DNA of 64,000 nt from assembly GCA_023451375.1 (NCBI GenBank), contig JAEXZS010000064.1, positions 1-64,000 on the forward strand. Direction: 5' to 3'. Below, in pieces: positions 27,973 to 35,528 of this stretch; position 1 is the stretch's first letter, and every line of letters begins with the position of its first letter. This DNA comes from Pseudomonadota bacterium (lineage in GTDB: Bacteria > Pseudomonadota > Alphaproteobacteria > Caulobacterales > Caulobacteraceae). The notes under the pieces are model-generated. The model was not told the origin of the DNA. It saw nothing but the letters and a program-made list of their open reading frames with translations, and did not search any database. Both the position numbers and the translations under genes were made by a program.

Positions 27973-28157
27973 TTGGGAAGGATCGCCGGTAATGATCAGG
28001 GTGCAAGGTGGCTGCGTCGAAGGAAACGCGCCTCCTGAACCGTTTCCGCCGACGTCCCACGCCGGGCGGGTTCACCCCCCCCCTGTCGCCGCCCGGCGGG
28101 CCGGCCGCGCTCCCCCCAAGGCGCGGCCGGCTCCTCTCAGCACCGAAGGATAAGCCC

Positions 28158-28604
28158 ATGCGCCTCGTCGCCCCGTTCGCCCTGTTTTCGCTCGCCCTCG
28201 CCGTCACGCCCGCCGTCGCGCTCGTCGTCGGCAAAGTCGCCCCGGCGCCCTTTGAGGCGCTCTACGAAAGGGTCGACGCCGATCGGAACGACCAAATTAC
28301 TCGAGCAGAGTTCGACGCGGCTCGATCGGCGGGCTTTGCTCGAGCCGACACGGACCGGAATGGACGTTTGGTCCAGGCGGAACTGTCCGCCCTCGCCCAA
28401 GACAGCGACGGTCCGGCCGATGCCCGCCGACTTCGCGAGCAGCGGGAACGCTTGCAGAGCATCGACAGAAACGGCGATCAGGCCGTTGATGCTGCGGAGT
28501 TCGCCGCACTGGGCGAAAACAGCTTCAACTCCCTCGACGTCGATCGCGACGGAGCGATCACGCGCAGCGAGGCCGGCGCGCTGGCCCGCGCGATGGGCTT
28601 CTGA
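28158..28604 (+). CDS. periplasmic four-EF-hand protein (paralogue)
   Basis: Exported calcium-binding protein of 148 residues. Signal peptide 1 to about 22, then four EF loops at residues 40-51 (DADRNDQITRAE), 64-75, 103-114 and 127-138, each with Asp at position 1 and Glu at 12. The first loop has Asp in place of the conserved Gly at position 6. The ATG at 28158 begins the signal peptide and has GAAGGA upstream; the frame is open earlier but without a domain. It is paralogous to the gene at 5392, with shared loop spacing and the shared AEFDAAR motif. It stands directly ahead of an RcnB-like gene. Confidence 0.87.
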   Translation: MRLVAPFALFSLALAVTPAVALVVGKVAPAPFEALYERVDADRNDQITRAEFDAARSAGFARADTDRNGRLVQAELSALAQDSDGPADARRLREQRERLQSIDRNGDQAVDAAEFAALGENSFNSLDVDRDGAITRSEAGALARAMGF

Positions 28605-28649
28605 AGCTGGGCCTCGCTTCTCGTCCGGGTTCTTCGCGTCTCGCCCTTG

Positions 28650-28675
28650 GCGGCTCGCCGGTGACGGCGGGCCGC
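28650..28675. terminator. imperfect GC hairpin after the EF-hand gene
   Basis: GCGGC-T-CGCCG pairs with CGGCG-G-GCCGC across a 4-base loop with one mismatch. It lies after the EF-hand stop and before the direct repeat of the next gene, so a terminator is likely. Confidence 0.5.
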
Positions 28676-28709
28676 CTGCGTCTGCGGCGACCTCACCCCG
28701 TTGGGACGG

Positions 28710-28725
28710 CTTACAATGAGCAACA
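28710..28725 (+). promoter_or_regulatory. direct repeat CTTACA-N4-GCAACA upstream of the second RcnB-like gene
   Basis: CTTACA at 28710-28715 and GCAACA at 28720-28725, 10-bp period, 78 bases before the start at 28788. The half sites are the same as at 27957. The site lies inside an upstream extension of the open frame, which supports the downstream start. Confidence 0.5.
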
Positions 28726-28787
28726 ATCATATCGAACCCGATCTCATTATGAGCGGCATGGTGCGATGTCTTCACGGAGCCCCTCCC

Positions 28788-29231
28788 ATGCGCCGCCCCA
28801 TCCTGGCCGCCTATCCGCTGGTCGCCGCCGTCGGCCTTGCTGGCGCGACCGACCCCGCCATCGCCAAGCCTTATGGGCGCGCCGCCTCCGCCGCTGAGTC
28901 TCGCTTCCCATCGACGGGGGTCGTGGATCGCAGCCGGCCCGACTGGTGGCGCTCTCAACCCGAGTTCGTCGACTACCAAGGTCGCCGGCCAGGCTACGCC
29001 TATGCGCCGGGATACGGCTACTATCCAACCCCGGACCGCCCCTTCGGCGGCGCATGGGTCGTCGGGTCGCATTATCCGGTTTCGATGCGACGCTTCATCG
29101 TCGCGACGCCTGCTCGCTACGGCCTGCCGGCGCCGTCGCCCGGGCATGGCTGGTACTACGCTGACGACAATTTCGTACTCGTCCGCCGCTCCACCTGGGT
29201 GGTGACGCGCACGGTGGCGGGCGGGTGGTGA
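28788..29231 (+). CDS. RcnB-like periplasmic protein (paralogue)
   Basis: A 147-residue exported protein. The N-terminus (MRRPILAAYPLVAAVGLAG) is a plausible signal peptide. The C-terminal half closely follows the gene at 9529: WWRSQ, RPGYAYAPGYGYYP, WVVGSHYP, TPARYGLP, PGHGWYYAD and the identical ending TRTVAGGW. The TNWENPPG linker of the first copy is missing. The ATG at 28788 is chosen because it starts the signal peptide, has GGAG about 10 bases upstream, and lies after the regulatory direct repeat; an ATG at 28701 would lie upstream of that repeat. It overlaps the small membrane protein gene. The role in nickel/cobalt or envelope homeostasis is inferred from family. Confidence 0.8.
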   Translation: MRRPILAAYPLVAAVGLAGATDPAIAKPYGRAASAAESRFPSTGVVDRSRPDWWRSQPEFVDYQGRRPGYAYAPGYGYYPTPDRPFGGAWVVGSHYPVSMRRFIVATPARYGLPAPSPGHGWYYADDNFVLVRRSTWVVTRTVAGGW

Positions 29232-29458
29232 AACCGATGCGAGCATCTTCTTCTCGGCCGGCGCAGCGTCGCCGCATTCTGCCGCCGTCCTACCTGCCCT
29301 GCCTTGTCCTGGTTCTCATCTACGTCTTGCTGATCTTCATCGTTCCCCCTGCCGCCGACGCGTACTTTGACGCCCAAGATCGCAACGCGAGCGAGCCAGC
29401 AAAACTTGGCGCAGCCGCTCGGCCGGATCCAGACCCCGAATATCGATGGCGATCCTGA
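29228..29458 (+). CDS. small single-pass membrane protein (paralogue), coupled to RcnB-like gene
   Basis: A 76-residue protein with a hydrophobic segment (about residues 23-44, LVLVLIYVLLIFIVPPA), then a polar tail (ADAYFDAQDR ... DPDPEYRWRS). GTG at 29228 overlaps the TGA of the RcnB-like gene; a second GTG is directly before and an ATG is at 29237. It matches the protein at 10014-10244 in size, topology and tail motif. No known family is recognised. Confidence 0.72.
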   Translation: MKPMRASSSRPAQRRRILPPSYLPCLVLVLIYVLLIFIVPPAADAYFDAQDRNASEPAKLGAAARPDPDPEYRWRS

Positions 29459-29459
29459 C

Positions 29460-29493
29460 GCCCGTGACCTCGCGAAACGCACGGATCACGGGC
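29460..29493. terminator. bidirectional hairpin between convergent genes
   Basis: GCCCGTGA at 29460-29467 and its complement TCACGGGC at 29486-29493, 18-base loop, between the small membrane protein gene (+) and the TonB receptor (-). Confidence 0.5.
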
Positions 29494-29512
29494 GATGGAC
29501 AGGCAGGACGGC

Positions 29513-31714
29513 TTAGAAAGCGTAGCGCAGGCGCGCGCCGATTTCGCGCGGCCGCCCCATGTCGTATCGGAGGATGCCGACAAGGGCGAGAAGGTTGAGC
29601 CCGCCCGTCAGATACTCTTCATCGGCGAGGTTCGTGCCGAAGACCGCAAACTTCCAGCGGCCGTCCGCGGACGTGTATTCGACCTGGCCGTTGAGGAGGC
29701 CATAGGCGTCGAGGCGGACCGCATCGACGTCGCTCGCCGCGCCATACTGGGCGCTTCTCCAGCCGTAATCGAGATTGACGCGCGTCACGGCGCCGGAGGC
29801 GTGGTCGAAGTCATAGGCGGCGCCGACGGAATAGAACCACTTCGGCAAGCGCGGAAGCGGACTGTCCAGGGTGACGCCGACCCCGGGATTGAGCTCGTCG
29901 AACGCGCCTTCCATATAGGCGGCCGCGACCAGCAGACGCAGGTGATCGGTGACCGCGGCGGAGGACTCCAATTCCACACCGAAGATGTGCGCCTGGCCGG
30001 CGTTTTCGAGAATTGCGGTGGGCAACGGCGGCGCCGGCGGCGGCGGCGTATATTGCCTGTTGATCTGCATGTCCTCGTAGTCCGTGTAGAAGACCGTCGG
30101 GTTCACCGTCACACGCCGATCCAGGAAGGCCATGCGCGCGCCGGTCTCATAGGATGTTGCGGTCTCGGAGTTGAAACCGATCGCATCGGCGTTGGCCGGA
30201 ACGATGTTGAAGCCGCCGGCCCGCGCGCCGCGGCTGGCCGAGGCATAGGTCATGATGTCGTCCGACCAGTCATACTGGACCCGCAAGAGCGGCAAGGTCG
30301 TGGTTTCGCTGAGCGAGCCGGAGTCCGAGGCGCCCGCGATGGGCAGCAGGTTCTCGGTCTCGATCGTGATGTCTTCGGATCCGACCCGAACGCCGCCGGT
30401 CACCTTCAGCCTGGGCGTGAGGCTATAGGTGACATTGCCATAGGCCGAGATCGACTCGCGCGTGTTGACGTAGGCTGACTGGCTCTCCACGATCACCCCC
30501 GCGGCGTTCGGCGCGAACTGTCCCGTCGTCGCGGAATACTCCTCGTTGTAGTAGAAGACGCCCGCCACATATTGCAGGCGATCACCCAGCAAATCGCCCT
30601 GCGCCTGCAGCTCATGAGAGTAGGATTCGACGCGGCTGTCGCTGTACTGACGTCCGCCGGCGGGAGTGCCGTCCAGGTCGTTGCTCCAGGTGTCGTCGAT
30701 GACGGACCGTCCGCTCAGGAGCTTGACCGTAAGGTGGTCGCTGACGTCCCATTCCCCGGTGAAGCGCAGATGGTTCGCGCGCGCGTCGTCGAAGTCCTCG
30801 ACCGGCAGGGCGCCGTAGTTGCAGTAGACACAGGGCGACGCCAGCGACTGGTCGAAGCGCGGCGTGTTGGTGGGGCGTGAGTTCCATCGCGCCGCGAGGA
30901 CGCCGCTCTCTGAGATGATCGGAATATAGGCGGTCGAACCTTCGCTCGAACTGTCGGAATCCTCATAGGCCAGATTGAGGGTCAGGTTGTCGGCCGGCCT
31001 GTACTGGGCTTGGATGCGGAACAGGGTGTTCTCCGTCGAGCCGCCCTTCTTATCGTCCGCCACATGGTCGACGTAGCCGCCGGTTTCCATGGCGGCGCCG
31101 GTCAGGCGCACCGCCAGCTTGTCGCCGAGCGGGATGTTCAGCGCGCCGATGACGTCGTTGCGATCATAGCTGCCGTAGGTTCCTTCCACGAAGCCGCCGA
31201 ACGTCGATTCGGGCCGGCGTGTCCGATAGCGAACGGCGCCGCCGATGGAGTTGCGTCCAAACAGCGTCCCCTGAGGGCCGCGCAGCACTTCGACCTGTTC
31301 GATATCCATGGCGCGCAGGACGTTGCCGGCGATGCCCGGATAGTAGAAGTCGTCGATGTAAAGGGGCACGGAGGGTTCGCTGCCGTTGCCGGCGCGAAGC
31401 TGACCGAGGCCCCGGATCCAGAAGGTGGCGCTGTTCGCCCCCGGCCCGTTCGTCTGTGACCCGATCGAGAGGCTGGGCACCAGGTTCTCCAGTCCGCGGA
31501 CAGATTGAACGCCGCGGGCCTGAAGCTGTTCGGCCGGGATCGCCGTCACGGCGATCGGCGTGTCTTGGAGATTGGTGCTTCGGCGTTCGGCCGTCACCAC
31601 GATGTCCTCGACCGTCGTCGGCGAGGGTGGTGACGAGGTTTGCTGAGCGTGAGCCAGTCCGGGGACCAGCAGGCCGGCCGCCGAGGCGAGCAGAAGATTG
31701 CGCATGAGTTCCAT
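29513..31714 (-). CDS. TonB-dependent receptor of the catabolic cluster
   Basis: Outer-membrane transporter of about 733 residues. Signal peptide (ending LAHAQQ), TonB-box-like VEDIVVTAERR, plug with ENLVPSLSIG, FWIRGLG, VPLYIDDFYYPG and the EVLRGPQGTLFGRNSIGGAV signature, and a barrel ending in Phe. The N-terminus fits the family common in sphingomonads and Caulobacterales whose genes lie beside catabolic genes for aromatics, terpenoids or saccharides. There is no STN domain. It is the third gene after sulfatase and amidohydrolase, 54 bases after the latter, so it probably imports their substrate. ATG codons at 31714 and 31705 are both possible; the second begins a more typical signal peptide. 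Confidence 0.88.
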   Translation of the reverse strand: MELMRNLLLASAAGLLVPGLAHAQQTSSPPSPTTVEDIVVTAERRSTNLQDTPIAVTAIPAEQLQARGVQSVRGLENLVPSLSIGSQTNGPGANSATFWIRGLGQLRAGNGSEPSVPLYIDDFYYPGIAGNVLRAMDIEQVEVLRGPQGTLFGRNSIGGAVRYRTRRPESTFGGFVEGTYGSYDRNDVIGALNIPLGDKLAVRLTGAAMETGGYVDHVADDKKGGSTENTLFRIQAQYRPADNLTLNLAYEDSDSSSEGSTAYIPIISESGVLAARWNSRPTNTPRFDQSLASPCVYCNYGALPVEDFDDARANHLRFTGEWDVSDHLTVKLLSGRSVIDDTWSNDLDGTPAGGRQYSDSRVESYSHELQAQGDLLGDRLQYVAGVFYYNEEYSATTGQFAPNAAGVIVESQSAYVNTRESISAYGNVTYSLTPRLKVTGGVRVGSEDITIETENLLPIAGASDSGSLSETTTLPLLRVQYDWSDDIMTYASASRGARAGGFNIVPANADAIGFNSETATSYETGARMAFLDRRVTVNPTVFYTDYEDMQINRQYTPPPPAPPLPTAILENAGQAHIFGVELESSAAVTDHLRLLVAAAYMEGAFDELNPGVGVTLDSPLPRLPKWFYSVGAAYDFDHASGAVTRVNLDYGWRSAQYGAASDVDAVRLDAYGLLNGQVEYTSADGRWKFAVFGTNLADEEYLTGGLNLLALVGILRYDMGRPREIGARLRYAF

Positions 31715-31768
31715 CCCTAGGGTTTGATTGGCGTTCCGGCGGTCCGATGGCCCCGGAATCATTCTGGG

Positions 31769-32851
31769 TTATCGATTGCGTATTCGGTCGACGACGCGCA
31801 GCACCGGCCTCAAGGCGGCGCCGCGAAGTCTTTGGCTCAGGGTCTGCGTCCGGTAGGCCGCAGGGGCGGACGGCGTTTCGTCCCGCCCCGCCAGGCGCGG
31901 AAACAGCGCCAGGGCGTTCGCGCGACACACGGCCTCCCCTTGGCTCGAGTTCCATAGGGGCAAGGTGTCGATTCCCTCGACCTGAAGGGCCGTGACGGGC
32001 GCCGGGGCGAAGGGAAAGTCGCTGCCGAACAGGATGTGGCTGTGATCGACCAACTGTCCGAGAGCGGCCATTGCGAACGGAGAGGGCGACAGCGCCGTAT
32101 CGAAATAGAAGCGACGCATGTAGGTGAGCACGCCCTGCGGCGCGCGCTCCGCGAAGGTCGGCATGAGGTTGGCCAGCGAAAGCCGCCAGGCCGCATAGGG
32201 CAGAAAGCCGCCGGCGTGGGCCAGGATCCAGCGAATCCGCGGATAGCGCTCGATCACCCCCATCAGGATGAGATTGAGGGAGGCGCGCGTCGTGTCGCAG
32301 AGGAACTCCATCAGGAACCCGGGCATGTCCAGGCCGAGCGCCTCGCTGCTCGGATGCAGGTTCGGATGGATGAAGACGACCGCGGACCGGCGATCCAACT
32401 CGGCCATCAGCTCCTCGAACCGGGGATCCCCCAGGAAGACGCCGTCCACGCTGCCGAGAAGCACCACGCCGTCGGCCTTCAGCACATCCAGCGCATGTAT
32501 CGCCTCGGCGCAGGCGGAAGCCGTAAACGGCATCGGCAGGATGGCGAACGCGCCGAAGCGGCCCGGATGACGCACGGTCATCTCGGCGGCGAACTCGTTG
32601 CAGGCGCGCGCCAGAGACCGGGCCGCGCCCTCGTCGGCGAAACGCACGCCCGGAGCGGAGACGGAGGTGATCGCCGTGCCGACGCCATGCAGGTCCATGA
32701 TGTCCAGCGATTGCTGGGGGCTCCATTTGGGAACCGGCCCTCCGGCCATGTCGGAGATTCCATGGCGATCCAGAGCCTCCAGCAGAGCCGGCGGCAGCAG
32801 GTGATGATGGACATCGATCCGGCCGGAAGCCTGCGGCAGGGAGAGGCTCAT
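31769..32851 (-). CDS. amidohydrolase-2 family enzyme (ACMSD / decarboxylase-like)
   Basis: Metal-dependent TIM-barrel enzyme of 360 residues. The N-terminal DVHHH (His15 and His17), His162 in FIHPN, His212 in AHAGG and Asp278 in FGSDFP are the expected zinc ligands and catalytic Asp of the amidohydrolase-2 group. That group includes aminocarboxymuconate-semialdehyde decarboxylase, gamma-resorcylate decarboxylase and several hydrolases of ring-cleavage products. No signal peptide, so it acts in the cytoplasm. It lies 27 bases after the sulfatase and before the TonB receptor. A non-oxidative decarboxylase of an aromatic acid, or a ring-fission product hydrolase, would fit the cluster; which one cannot be decided from sequence. 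Confidence 0.83.
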   Translation of the reverse strand: MSLSLPQASGRIDVHHHLLPPALLEALDRHGISDMAGGPVPKWSPQQSLDIMDLHGVGTAITSVSAPGVRFADEGAARSLARACNEFAAEMTVRHPGRFGAFAILPMPFTASACAEAIHALDVLKADGVVLLGSVDGVFLGDPRFEELMAELDRRSAVVFIHPNLHPSSEALGLDMPGFLMEFLCDTTRASLNLILMGVIERYPRIRWILAHAGGFLPYAAWRLSLANLMPTFAERAPQGVLTYMRRFYFDTALSPSPFAMAALGQLVDHSHILFGSDFPFAPAPVTALQVEGIDTLPLWNSSQGEAVCRANALALFPRLAGRDETPSAPAAYRTQTLSQRLRGAALRPVLRVVDRIRNR

Positions 32852-32878
32852 GCTTTGGGTCCGTGCACGACGCGGGGG

Positions 32879-34615
32879 TCAGGCGCGCCAGATGAAGTCG
32901 GGGCCGGGCATGTGCCTGCCGTCGTCGACGCCGATCTCCCGCGCAATCAGCCGGTTGAGCTTCATGTTCATCCGCAGGATCAGATCGCGCGCCTTCTCGG
33001 GGTCCGCCGCGAGATTGCGGGTTTCGCCCGGATCGGTCTCGGTGTCGTAGAGCTCAAGGTCGTTCCGAGCGATCAGATCGTCCCAGGTGGTCGGCGTGTT
33101 GTGCTCCGTCGGCGTGAAGTAGCGCGCGAACTTGTATCGGCCGTCGAAGACGCCTCGCATCTGCCCGCGCTTGCCCAAAACACCACGGAACTCTGGCTTG
33201 ACGAGCGCGAGGAGGCTGAACGCCCGCCCCTGCTTGCGCTCTTCCTCGAAGGCCAGGGCGGCGACGTGATCCTGGTAGATCAGACTGGTCCAATGCAGCA
33301 GGATGCCGTCGCCGTTCTCGCGTGGATCTCCCGTCGCCGGATCGACGATCACGGCGCTGAGATCGCGCCCGATGAGTTCGGGAACCTCCTGGTGGACCGT
33401 CGCCGGGGAGACGCCGGCGAGCCCCAGCAAGGTCGGCGCCATGTCGACGTGACTGGCGAGCGTGGGCGTCGAGGCCGCGCCCGCCCGCGACGGGTGACGC
33501 ACCAGCAAAGGAACCTGCGCGGCCTCGCGGTAGGGAAGAACACCCTTCCCTCGCAGTCCGTGCACGCCCAGCATCTCGCCATGATCCGCGGTGAAGATGA
33601 CGATGGTGCGGTCGGCCTGCCCGGTGGCGTCCAGGGCCTCCAGCAGGCGCGCGATGTGGACGTCGCTCTCGCGGATGCAGTTATAGTAGTAGTTGACGAA
33701 CTCGGCGGCCGCGGCGGGGTCATCCAGATCCAGATGGCCCAGGGCGTAGTCCTCCGTGAGGGCGAACTCCGCGGCGGCCGTGAGCCGGCCGGCCGACGGG
33801 ACCGGCCCGAAGTTGGCGGGAAGCGGATAACCGAGCGATTCACGATAAAGCGGCGTATCCGGCGGCCGCGAGAGGTCGTCGGGATAGAGAATCTTGCGCG
33901 TCGCGGTCATCTTCGGACCTGACGTGTAGTACATGATGTCGTGAGGATTGAGGATGTTCACGGCGGCGAACCACGGCTTCTCGGCCGCCTTCTGCCGTTC
34001 CAGGAAGGCGACGGCCTTTTCCGTCGTCTTGCCGTCCTCCCCATGCCCGCCGAGGGGGCCGTCGATCTCGTATCCCGTCCCGGTCTCGTCGAAACCGTAG
34101 CTCTGGATTTCGGCCTGGACCTCGGCCTCGGAAAGCGTCTTCCTGCGACGCCCGTGAAGCTTGCTGAGATGCCACTTGCCGAAATAGGCGGAATGGTAGC
34201 CGGCGGCGCTCATCAATGTGCCGAGCGTCGGCACGTCCTTCTTCAACTCCGGCGCATAGGGCAGCGGCATGTTTTCCCACACGCCGTTTCGCTGTGAGTG
34301 CTGGCCGGTGTACAGCGCCGCGCGCGCGGTCGCGCAAACGGGCGAAGGCGTGTAGGCCCGGCTGAACGACAGGGACTCCCGCAACAGCCGCGCACGACCC
34401 GGGCAATGCCGCTCGATGAACCCCGCAGGCAGGAGCGACCACGCCTGCTCCTGGTCGCTGGTCACCAGAAGAATATTGTAAGGCTTGGAGTCCGGCGCGG
34501 CGGGCAGACTGAGATCGGGCTGGCCGCCCGGCCGGGTCGCCGCCCAGACCGTCGCGGCGCTCGCGACCGTCAGAACGCCGGCCCCCGCCAGCACCTTTCG
34601 ACGCGACCAGGGCAT
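32879..34615 (-). CDS. exported sulfatase with a CATAR active-site motif
   Basis: Type I sulfatase of 578 residues. The N-terminus (SRRKVLAGAGVLTVASAATV) has the twin-arginine pattern of a Tat signal. The catalytic domain has the metal site NILLVTSDQEQ, the formylglycine segment SPVCATARAALYTG (Cys94), YFGKWHLS and FTADHGEMLG. The nucleophile motif is CxTxR rather than the usual CxPxR: Thr96 replaces Pro. Maturation by formylglycine-generating enzyme is usually tied to CxPxR, so the maturase or efficiency may differ. It should release sulfate from an organic sulfate ester in the periplasm. The ATG overlaps the stop of a 40-codon frame upstream (TGATG). First large gene of the operon with amidohydrolase and TonB receptor. 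Confidence 0.87.
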   Translation of the reverse strand: MPWSRRKVLAGAGVLTVASAATVWAATRPGGQPDLSLPAAPDSKPYNILLVTSDQEQAWSLLPAGFIERHCPGRARLLRESLSFSRAYTPSPVCATARAALYTGQHSQRNGVWENMPLPYAPELKKDVPTLGTLMSAAGYHSAYFGKWHLSKLHGRRRKTLSEAEVQAEIQSYGFDETGTGYEIDGPLGGHGEDGKTTEKAVAFLERQKAAEKPWFAAVNILNPHDIMYYTSGPKMTATRKILYPDDLSRPPDTPLYRESLGYPLPANFGPVPSAGRLTAAAEFALTEDYALGHLDLDDPAAAAEFVNYYYNCIRESDVHIARLLEALDATGQADRTIVIFTADHGEMLGVHGLRGKGVLPYREAAQVPLLVRHPSRAGAASTPTLASHVDMAPTLLGLAGVSPATVHQEVPELIGRDLSAVIVDPATGDPRENGDGILLHWTSLIYQDHVAALAFEEERKQGRAFSLLALVKPEFRGVLGKRGQMRGVFDGRYKFARYFTPTEHNTPTTWDDLIARNDLELYDTETDPGETRNLAADPEKARDLILRMNMKLNRLIAREIGVDDGRHMPGPDFIWRA

Positions 34616-34737
34616 CAGGGGCGCCCTCCGCAGCGGGCCGTTCCTGCCTGGGGCGCGAGCGTCAGAGCGCGGAACCCAAGCGCGGAGACATCGTGGGCAG
34701 GCGCAGAGGCAGCCGTGAGCGTCAGGAGAAGAGCCAT
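34615..34737 (-). CDS. possible 40-residue small protein, coupled to the sulfatase
   Basis: A short frame begins with ATG at 34737, preceded by GAGGA, and ends with TGA whose last base is the A of the sulfatase ATG. The product starts MALLLTLTAASAPAHDVSAL, which resembles a weak signal peptide, and ends RCGGRP. The ribosome binding site and exact stop/start overlap suggest a leader or coupling frame for the sulfatase. No homologue is recognised; it could be fortuitous. Confidence 0.4.
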   Translation of the reverse strand: MALLLTLTAASAPAHDVSALGFRALTLAPQAGTARCGGRP

Positions 34738-34776
34738 TGTTTCCTCAATTCTTTTAATTGCACTCTTTTGACGATA

Positions 34777-34796
34777 TTTAGACAGGAGTGATCAAA
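34777..34796. promoter_or_regulatory. imperfect palindrome, candidate TetR operator (sulfatase/tetR side)
   Basis: TTTAGACA at 34777-34784, four bases, then TGATCAAA at 34789-34796. The halves pair at 6 of 8 positions. The right half is the same as in the palindrome at 41983-42002. It lies between the divergent sulfatase operon and the TetR gene. Confidence 0.55.
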
Positions 34797-34868
34797 AATA
34801 TCAATAGCGTGCTGCATTCCCGTCCGCGTACTAATTCCTGCGTGACGAATCCCCGCCCGAGACGCGCC

Positions 34869-35516
34869 ATGACAGCCGCCCGCCGCCGCATGCGCGAGGC
34901 TGCGATCCGGCTGTTCGCAGAGAAGGGATCGACCCAGGTCTCGATGAGCGAACTGGCGCAGGCCGCAGGCGTCGCGCGGGGCACGGCGCACAACAATCTC
35001 GAATCGCCCGACGCCTTCTTCCGGGAAATCGCCAGCGAACTGGCTGACGAAATGAACGACCGGATCACGATCAGTTCCGAGGGCGTCGCGGATCCCACGC
35101 GCCGCCTCGCCTTCGCCATTCGGTTCTATGTCCGGCGGGCGCACGAGGAGCCCGACTGGGGCCGCTTTCTTCTGCGCTTTGCGATCAGCGAACAGGCGCT
35201 GCAGGCTTTCTGGCTCGGCCAGCCGGTCCAGGATCTGCTGAACGGACAGGAAAGCGGAGCCTTCGACTTCCGGATCGACCAGACCCCCTCGGCCATCAGC
35301 TTCATCGCGGGCAGCGTCCTGGGCGCAATTCTCCTCGTGCTCGATGGGCACAGGACCTGGCGGGACGCGGGACGCGACGCGGTGGAGTTTGCGCTCAGGG
35401 CGCTCGGCGTCCCCGAGCAGGCCGCACGCGATCTGGCCGTCAGCGAGCTGCCGCTCCTGCGTGAGCTTCCCTCGCCGCCGAGCCGCATGCGCAAAAGCGG
35501 CTCGGCCCTCGCCTGA
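34869..35516 (+). CDS. TetR-family transcriptional regulator
   Basis: Repressor of about 215 residues. N-terminal TetR helix-turn-helix (MREAAIRLFAEKGSTQVSMS then ELAQAAGVARGTAHNNLES) followed by an all-helical ligand-binding domain with an aromatic-rich segment (FAIRFYVRRAHEEPDWGRFL). The turn has AHNN where most members have LYYHF or YYYF. The start at 34869 is chosen because a GTG at 34788 lies inside the palindromic operator; GTG codons at 34809 and 34842 are further options. It is divergent from the sulfatase operon, and a matching palindrome precedes the ring-cleavage operon, so it probably represses both until a pathway compound binds. Confidence 0.82.
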   Translation: MTAARRRMREAAIRLFAEKGSTQVSMSELAQAAGVARGTAHNNLESPDAFFREIASELADEMNDRITISSEGVADPTRRLAFAIRFYVRRAHEEPDWGRFLLRFAISEQALQAFWLGQPVQDLLNGQESGAFDFRIDQTPSAISFIAGSVLGAILLVLDGHRTWRDAGRDAVEFALRALGVPEQAARDLAVSELPLLRELPSPPSRMRKSGSALA

Positions 35517-35528
35517 CGCCGCCGTCGG

